Assembly (NCBI GenBank): GCA_037951105.1
Contig: JBAMJV010009412.1
Location: 1 to 64,000 of the forward strand
DNA: 64,000 bases
Direction of reading: 5' to 3'
Source: Echinarachnius parma
Taxonomy: Eukaryota > Echinodermata > Echinoidea > Clypeasteroida > Echinarachniidae
Below are positions 57,446 through 64,000 of the stretch, one piece after another; position 1 is the stretch's first letter, and every line of letters starts with the position of its first letter. A model generated the notes under the pieces. It made no database searches, had not been told where the DNA came from, and was given only the letters and a program-made list of their open reading frames with translations. The translations under genes were made by a program, and so were the position numbers.

Positions 57446-57494
57446 GGTGGGGAGGGGAGGGGAGGGGAGGGGTGGGGGGGGGGGGTGGGGGGGA
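57446..57494 (+). repeat. G-rich (GGGGA)n tract
   Basis: Repeated GGGGAGGGGAGGGG followed by runs of 12 and 7 G on the plus strand. The pattern fits the usual G-quadruplex rule several times over. Confidence 0.75.
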
Positions 57495-58189
57495 CGCCCC
57501 CATGATTTGCCTCAAAACAATAAAAACCTGTGTACAAAATCTATGTAAATCTGTATAATATTAAGGAAGCATATGTTTCAATTGGTGCGATGGTAAACAA
57601 TTAATTGTAGCAAACTTATGTACATTCATAATAACGTCATAATACTAAAATTAACAGGATTCAAATTCAACCTTATTTGGTAGGACCATCATCACCATTT
57701 TCAATATGCATACGGAGCATAGATCATAGATGTACTGTACAATTTTATATAAGGAGTGTAATCGATTGCTATAAAGATTACAAGGCAAGCTAAATTGAGG
57801 AAAAGTTACATAAAAAACAGCAAAAGTAGCAATAAGTGTCGAAGTTGTAGACGTGGATAAGATGTATAATTTTATGAAAATAAGCTAGATAAATACTTAT
57901 ATATTTATATATATTATGACAGAAGAAGGGTGGCACAGAAATATTGCACTTGATGATAGATGACCCAGTTGTCAAATGGGTGTTCAATCAGAAGTTCACT
58001 TTGTTATTGACTTGTACTGAGTTATTCTTTTTCATATCCATTTCGTTAATGAGTTAATAGAAGTCATCAACATTGCAAATACTAGATTTAAGTTGAGTAT
58101 GTCTTGTAAAGACTGAGATATTAGCAAAATTTGCATCTATGGCATAAAGGTACGGGATGAACGCAAATTATTCGATTCGAGTTCTAGAT
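57495..58189. other. No gene seen
   Basis: AT-rich spacer without a supported exon. Confidence 0.45.
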
Positions 58190-58575
58190 TAATTTCTATG
58201 CAACTGCTTAGCTATATGAAAGAGAAATTTTGCATTTATATATCTCTGCGAGACAAAATTAATCACAAAGGCATAAGACAGAAAACAAAGGCCAAAGACA
58301 TTATGGAGAAAGTAAGTAAGATAATCAAAGTGGAGATGGGCTGGGCATGTATACTTCAGGACAATATAGATGGGCATTTCAATGGCAACCAAGGAAGGGA
58401 AAGAGAAGAAGAGGAAGGCAAAAGAAAAGATGGAGAGATGAACTAACAAAAATACATGGGAACGGCAACATGACCCAGGATAACTAGAGATAGAAGAGAA
58501 TGGAAATGTCATGAGGAGAGCTTTGTCCAACGTGCGGCCGAACTATATGGCCCAATAGATAGATAAATAGTTAAC
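58190..58575 (+). pseudogene. 3' fragment of a decayed LINE
   Basis: One frame reads IRQKTKAKDIMEKVSK then MGWACILQDN. A shifted frame continues RRGRQKKRWRDELTKIHG, then REWKCHEESFVQRAAELYG. This is the usual C-terminal sequence of RTE/Jockey-type LINE proteins (K..WAGH..R; GR...RW.DE; W....EAF). It ends in a (GATA)n-like tail at 58556-58570. Confidence 0.6.
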
Positions 58576-59074
58576 ATATCATTATTTTATTATGGTATTA
58601 TGCTGGCTTGTTTTGTTGATAGCAATGTTTATATAACTCATTACATTGATTTCTGGTCAAACAGAATTTTAGTAACTAAAACTTGTCATAATGTAATTTA
58701 TCATTAAAAACGGTTAATGATGCTTGAATGGTAGACAAACATATTATATACGGCCAAGTTAAAGTCCCGTTTTCAAAAAGTACCTGTTAACACAAAAGTG
58801 CGCTCTCCAGAGACCTCACGTTTTAACAATTAAAACCAAATCAAAATATGTGAATGTGATGTTTGGTAAATATAATGACCATTTTGGTATATTTTCAGAA
58901 ATGTAGGATTTATAAACGTTGAATAAAAGTTGGTCCCCAGCATTTATTCCGATCAGATGTATCTATGGATATTTCAGTAGTTTCTGGACCGATTTTGATG
59001 AAATAAATTTGCTTTTGTCATTTGATGAAAATCGGTTCAGAAACAGCTGGAATATCGATTATCTCCTACTCTAC

Positions 59075-60165
59075 CATAACCACCACCACCACTATGACCA
59101 TCACCATCACCACAACCTACACCAACCAATTCCAACTGCCTCAGGGCGCCTTAACCACTTTCACAACCAATGTGAATTAAACCATCACAATCATCATCGC
59201 AACCACAGCCACCACACACTAACATCTACTCCCATTACCACCACCACCTTCATCGCTATACCACATATATCACCCTCACTACCACAACCATTACCACCAC
59301 CACCTTCATCGCTATACCTCATATATCACCCTCACTACCACAACCATTACCAACACCACCTTCATCGCTATACCACATATATCACCCTCACTACCACCAC
59401 TATACCACCACCACCGTAATCACTACACCACCAATATCACCATTACAACCACCACCACGACCACCATCACAACCATTACCACCACCACCATAATTACTAT
59501 ACCACCAATATCACCATTCCTACCACTACCACCACCACCACAACCACCACCACCGTAATTACTATACCACCAATATCACCATTACTACCACTACCACCAT
59601 CACCACAACCATTACCACCACCACCATAATTACTATACCACCAATATCACCATTACTACCACTACCACCATCACCACCACCACCTCCACTATCACCACCA
59701 CCACCTCCACTATCACTACCACAACCGTTACCACCACCACCACCACCACCACCACCATCAATATACCACCAATATAAACATCACTATCACCACCGCAATC
59801 TTCATCACTATACCACCAATATCACCCTCACCACCTTCATCATTATACCACCAATATCACCCTCGCTACCATCACCGCTTCCACCACCAATATGCTACTA
59901 TTACCAGCATCGCCATCAATGCAACTACCCCACATTCCACTATCATCACCACCACCATACACTTTCACCCTGCCACCTTCATTACCACCAATCTTACAAT
60001 CACTACCATGCACCATCACCACTGCAACCATGCCTCTTATCTATTATCATTACCAACCATTCACAACTACCAGCATCACCATTACATGTACCATCAAAAC
60101 CACTACCACTACCACCACCACTGCAACCATATCTAACACTATTACCAAACGTCTAAAACTATGCT
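59075..60165. repeat. 1.1-kb CAC/CAT/CCA-rich satellite block
   Basis: The plus strand is almost free of G and built from CAC, CAT, CCA and ACT triplets. Longer units of about 45-70 bp (for example CTATACCACCAATATCACCA) are repeated at least eight times. Open frames through it (His-rich or Thr/Pro-rich) reflect composition, not genes. Confidence 0.85.
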
Positions 60166-61244
60166 CCACTCTCATAATTACCATAACGTGTTCCATTACT
60201 ATTATCGCTTTAAAAAAAAACCACACACACACACAAACAACCTCCATTTATAAGATAAAGAGAACTAGGTACACTGAGGATTTTAATGATCAATTTTATT
60301 TGTTTTACATGTACATAATACAATTCAAATGATAGAATTTGATACAATAATTCCACCATCTATCTTATTCACACATAATCATTATCAATCTTCCATTCTT
60401 CCAAGTACAATACGATTTTCATGAGGCTATTATATCTGAATATTTACATTGTACAGTTTTACATAATGCATACATGTCCATACTTCAAATGGGAATTCAA
60501 GTTTATGATCAAAGATCAAAATAAGTAAAGGAAAACAAATGGTAAGATGCTGTGTAATGTAAGTTTTGTGCAAAATTGGCAACACATGGAAACCCCATTC
60601 ATACACAATTTTTAAGAACTATACAATTAATCCACTACAAATGTAGAGTATTGTCTTGATGAAATAAAAACATAACAATTTTTGTTGTTTTCTGGTATGT
60701 CTTCTAAAACATACTATCCTCCTTGTGCCAGCCAAAATTCGAAAGTTTGGGGATTATTGGTATGAACAAAAATACCTTTTAAGAGCTAGTCTGAGAAGAT
60801 TGAAACTTTTAAAAAAATGTTAGCGGAATTATATCGTTTTTAAGGGCTCCAAATAATCAACGGTCAACGCATCCTTTTAATTAGTCTAGCAACCGCATTA
60901 CCATTATTTTAGTTTGTGCCTGTACTTGATGTTCACAAACCAAATATAAGTTTATTTGACATTTTTAAAAACAGTTTTTGCGTGTGGCAAAATGGTCAGA
61001 AGAATCCACTTTGACAAATTTGGGAGTACCAACCCAAACTGCATCAAGCCAAACAACATCCTAATACCAGACCAAACTATATCCGAAAGTGGCATAGCCG
61101 GGGAGGCACCAACCTGCGAGTGCGTAAGCCCAAGCTGTTCTGGGCCTGCAGATGAGTCAGATGAGTCATGTTTTGAGGTGTAATCTCTGTTTGTTACCTT
61201 TTCTTAAATAGCAGTTTAGGAAAAGTTACAGGAAAACATTAAAA
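60166..61244. other. Spacer with one doubtful plus-strand frame
   Basis: Mostly AT-rich. The frame 60956-61183 (75 codons, ending ADESDESCFEV) follows a possible acceptor (AAAAACAG) but has no recognised domain. It is probably chance; a terminal exon of an unknown gene cannot be excluded. Confidence 0.3.
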
Positions 61245-62189
61245 ACTAATGGTCCCACACATGATCTTTTATGTGGGTCAGATACATCATTGAAAATTAA
61301 TAACTAGTTTACAGTCCTTTGGATTGGAAGGAATCATAATTAAGACCAGTCCCACACATAGGTTTTCCCGTTAGCATGGTCCATAAACTTACACAATTAA
61401 AAAAGAACACAGATAAACATTTTAAGCCTACATATGTTAGATTGGAACAGTCCCGTTAAAATAGTTTGATAAACAGGTTCTTATATTAGCAAAGATCACA
61501 ATACTTGTCCCAGTCAAGCAAGAATAATGCATGTCCAAAACATCTACGTTGGCATAAATCGGTATACTAGTCCCATCCATGGGCTCTTTATGTTGGCATA
61601 GTGACAGTCCCGTTCATAGGTTCTTGTGTTGGCATAGATAAAACTACTGGTCCCATTCATAGGCTCTCCCGTTGGCATAAATGATAAGCTCTCACCACTC
61701 TCAAACAGCTTGCAGTTGTAAGGAATACATTCCCTTGGAGTAAACTCTCCCTAAACATAAAGGAAATCTTGCCTAGCAAGAATAGTAATATTAGTCCCAA
61801 ACAAAGGTTCTCCTCCTGACAAAAATAATTCCACTAGTCCCACATACAGGGTCTTGTGTTGACATATAAATAATTACACTAGTCCCATACACGCAATCTT
61901 GTGTTGGCATAGATCATTATAATAGTCCCATACACAGGCTTTCATATTGACAATGATCATTATGCTAGTCCCCATTCACTGGATCTTGCGTTGATATATC
62001 TCATTATACTTACTAGTCCCGTATGTGGGATCTTGTGTTGACATATGGATCATTATGATAGTCCTGATCATAGACACTCCTTTTGACAAAGATCATTATA
62101 TTAGTCCCATTCATAGGCTCTTGTGTTGATATACATGCAGATCATTTCATTTCATTAGTCCCACTCATAGGCTCTCCTGTTTGCATGGA
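61245..62189 (-). repeat. About 45-bp tandem array, 3' UTR of CDC27
   Basis: About fifteen diverged units fit AGTCCCATxCATAGGCTCTTGTGTTGxCATAGATCATTAT (plus strand). The array abuts the stop codon at 62190-62192; the last unit runs into the coding end (CATGGATCATAAGCTTTC). Confidence 0.75.
61683..61752 (-). repeat. Decayed copy of the end of the last CDC27 exon
   Basis: Plus-strand GATAAGCTCTCACCACTCTC..CAGTTGTAAGG..AGTAAACTCTCCCT aligns with 62190-62260 of the terminal exon, with indels that break the frame. It is embedded in the 45-bp array. Confidence 0.65.
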
Positions 62190-63519
62190 TCATAAGCTTT
62201 CGTCACTCTCATTTGCTTGTAGTTGCATGTCCTCCCCTTCCAGTAAACTTTCCCTGGACATGTCTCCTAGTGGATCCGACTCCTCCCCAATATCTACAAA
62301 AAAAAAACAAAGTAAATAAAACAAATTTGGTCAGGTTTTTGCAAAATAATTAATTAATAATTTTCAGGTTTCTTTATCATTATGTTCTTTGCAAATGCAT
62401 CATTAACGGCCATTTTGACTGACAAAGGCTCTCTGATATATTGCACTCAATAGAGCTATTTGGCTGTTGGGATTGGTCTTGGACTCCAGGCTAAGACTAC
62501 GATCTAGACCAAGACCCAAAACCGACTGTAACAAAGACTCTTACCCTGGATGGTGGTATCTTCCTGAGCCAAGGCTACCACTGCTGGTTCGTCATCATCA
62601 GGGAGATAGTGTTTGTCCAGAGAACCTTTCATCTGGATGTTGGCATTGGTTTCTAATCAAGACTAAGAGTAAGACCTAGACCTAGACTACAACAATGTTT
62701 CTTACCCTGGTTTGTTGTATCAGCCGGAGCCAAGGCTGCGACTGCTGGTTCGTCATCATCTGGGTGATAGTGTTTGTCCAGAGTCCCTTTAATCTGGCTG
62801 TTGGCATTGGTCTTCTAATCAAGACTAAGAGTAAGCCCTAGACCTAGACTACAACAATGTTTCTTACCCTGGTTTGTGGTATCAGGCTGCCACTGCTGGT
62901 TTGTCATCATCTGGGAGATAGTGCTTGTCTAGAGACTCTTTAATCTGGCTGTCCCCATTGGTTTAGGACCCTAGACTAAGACCGAGACCACAACTACAAC
63001 AATTATTCTTACCATGGTTTGTGGTATCTGCCGGAGCCAAGGCTGCCACTGCTGGTTCGTCATCATCTGGGAGATAGTGTATGTCCAGAGAACCGTTAAT
63101 CTGGCTGTTGGCATTGGTCTTGTACTCAAGACCAAGAGTACAAGACCAAGACCAAGCCCTAGACCTAGACTACAACAATTATTCTTACCATGGTTTATGG
63201 TATCATCCGGAGCCAAGGCTGCCACTGCTGGTTCGTCATCATCTGGGAGATAGTGTATGTCCAGAGAACCGTTAATCTGGCTGTTGGCATTGGTCTTGTA
63301 CTCAAGACCAAGCCCTAGACCTAGACTACAACAATTATTCTTACCCTGGTTTGTGGTATCAGCCGGAGCCAAGGCTGCAACTGCTGGTTCGTCATCATCT
63401 GGCAGATAGTGCTTGTCCAGAGCCTCCTTGATCTGGCTGTTTGCTCCCTTGGGGTCAAGGTCCAGAGCCCAGGAGAAATTGGCTAAGGCTTGGTGAGTCT
63501 GGCCCAACTTCTTGTACAC
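62190..63519 (-). CDS. CDC27: CDC27 / APC3, last two exons (anaphase-promoting complex)
   Basis: The penultimate exon (63519-63345, acceptor GCAG|GTG, donor G|GTAAGA) encodes VYKKLGQTHQALANFSWALD then a segment beginning LDPKGANSQIKEALDKHYLP. This is the final TPR helix region and tail characteristic of CDC27. The last exon (62293-62190, acceptor GTAG|AT) completes a split GAT codon and ends ..EDMQLQANESDESL. Phases match (1 base + 2 bases). CDC27 is a TPR scaffold subunit of the anaphase-promoting complex, binding the IR tails of activators and driving mitotic ubiquitylation. The N-terminal and main TPR parts lie beyond 64000. Between the two exons are five more copies of the exon edge and donor. 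If the 63189 donor were used, the first intervening copy (156 bp, a multiple of three) would be read in frame and add 52 residues with a second DIHYLPDDDEPAVAALAP block. Confidence 0.88.
62545..63425 (-). repeat. Six-fold tandem array of the CDC27 exon edge and splice donor
   Basis: The unit holds the last 70 or so bases of the penultimate exon and about 90 bases of intron (minus GGTAAGAATAATTG and a TCTTGGTCTAGG-type purine/pyrimidine stretch). The exon-side ends, each followed by GTAAG, are at 63345 (true exon), 63189, 63013, 62868, 62706 and 62545. Spacings are 156, 176, 145, 162 and 161 bp. The copy ending at 62868 lacks about 12 bases of coding-like sequence. Confidence 0.85.
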
Positions 63520-63564
63520 CTGCAACAACAAAATAATAATAAATAATAATAGACAATAATACAT

Positions 63565-63900
63565 AATAAAATAATGTATTTATATAGCGATTAACACAGG
63601 GTTTCTAAGGGCTGTAGCATCACGTCATCGGGTACAGATCAAACTGCGCAATTATCTTGTGCACCATCTCAATTCCCTAAGGAGCACACTAGCCAAAGTT
63701 GCTCAGGGCACTACAGGCTAATTAACACCCGACCAAGTGCCCATTTATACTCCTTGGTAGAGAGCAGCAATGTGGATTAAATGTCTTGCTGAAGGAAATA
63801 AATGCCAAGACATCAAATAGTTTAGAACTTGTTGGCTCCCGTGATTGTTAGTCAAGCGTTTATCCAATCGTGCCACAACAACTCCACAAATATATGGGAA
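63565..63900 (-). repeat. SINE-like repeat in the CDC27 intron
   Basis: The end nearest the exon reads AATGTATTTATATAGCGATT, the inverse of the GCGCTATATAAAT tail common to many invertebrate SINEs. The other end has a tRNA-like GTGATTGTTAGTCAAGCGTT..CCAATCGTGCCAC segment, with GTCTTGCTGAAGG between. Partial GCGCTATATAAAT / GCGCAATATAAAT tails also occur near 41658 and 41822. Confidence 0.45.
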
Positions 63901-64000
63901 AATATCTTTAGCATAATAGATCTGCGTAATAGAACGGGACACAAGTACAGAACCAGCTGCTTCGTAGAGGCATAACGATTCTAATGATAAAAGTGGTGTT

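Noticed and set aside
58919-59419. His/Thr/Pro-rich open frames in the CAC/CAT block as a protein
   Set aside because: They follow directly from triplet composition and exist in several frames; no start context, splice structure or domain supports them.
60956-61183. 75-codon plus-strand frame ending DESDESCFEV
   Set aside because: No recognised domain or neighbouring exon; kept only as a remark in the spacer entry.
61245-62189. CRISPR-like array
   Set aside because: Units are diverged, contiguous and lack unique spacers; the context is a eukaryotic 3' UTR.
62971-63564. A single 197-codon frame through the CDC27 exon and following repeats as the true protein end
   Set aside because: It reads through a good GTAAGA donor into repeated intron sequence, and a phase-matched last exon exists at 62293-62190.

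Overview
This window is animal nuclear DNA. It is AT-rich, has spliced genes with GT/AG (and one GC/AG) introns, and is crowded with transposable elements. The repeat types (CAGTGGCGTAG elements carrying long poly-G runs, pogo-like TA-flanked MITEs, GGCGGAGGCAT elements, Helitrons, LINEs) suggest a marine invertebrate deuterostome, probably an echinoderm. That placement is an inference from repeat style, not a match to a named genome.

Host genes. Three related, spliced genes lie on the minus strand: ZBED-like gene 1 (26407 to 6791), gene 2 (38937 to 35196) and gene 3 (56908 to 51106). Each encodes an N-terminal BED zinc finger followed by a hAT-transposase-derived body. All three keep the first acidic position (CDLWT / YDVW / FDVW) and the C-terminal dimerisation signature (WW..N..FP.L). 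All three have lost the second catalytic Asp context and the SER.FS segment that carries the catalytic Glu, so they look like domesticated proteins. On the plus strand, 43860-45922 holds the 3' exons of a UBA-domain gene resembling NUB1. At the right end, 63519-62190 (minus) holds the last two exons of CDC27/APC3; the rest of that gene lies beyond the window.

Mobile DNA. Intron 1 of ZBED gene 1 carries a 14.8 kb element (10746-25533), flanked by a 5-bp TTATT duplication, whose two halves form one giant interrupted palindrome. It lacks a recognisable gene of its own and has palindromic CCTGC-N6-GCAGG boxes near both ends. Nested in its left arm are two non-autonomous Helitrons (11430-13105 and 13125-14791), head to head and 19 bp apart. 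The empty site survives in the other arm. Nested next to its loop is a deleted Ty3/Gypsy element (17812-21135) with 122-bp LTRs. A 5'-truncated LINE with a long intact reverse-transcriptase frame lies at 27209-29770. A decayed LINE at about 39980-42280 is split by a 987-bp TIR element. Many small MITEs fill the gaps.

Recurring theme. Four of the five host genes carry small tandem duplications that begin or end at exon edges, copying splice sites along with part of an exon; all five have tandem or duplicated sequence at or beyond the stop codon. The clearest case is CDC27, where six tandem copies of one 5' splice donor lie between the last two exons. The UBA gene has a duplicated exon whose first copy ends in its own stop codon.

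Layout: 1-6.7 kb MITE-rich DNA; 6.8-26.4 kb ZBED gene 1 with the giant element in its intron; 27.2-30 kb LINE; 30-34.6 kb poly-G and foldback repeats; 34.6-39 kb ZBED gene 2; 40-42.3 kb decayed LINE; 43.9-48.4 kb UBA gene; 51-57 kb ZBED gene 3; 59-60.2 kb CAC/CAT-rich block; 61.2-63.5 kb CDC27 end; 63.6-63.9 kb SINE-like repeat.
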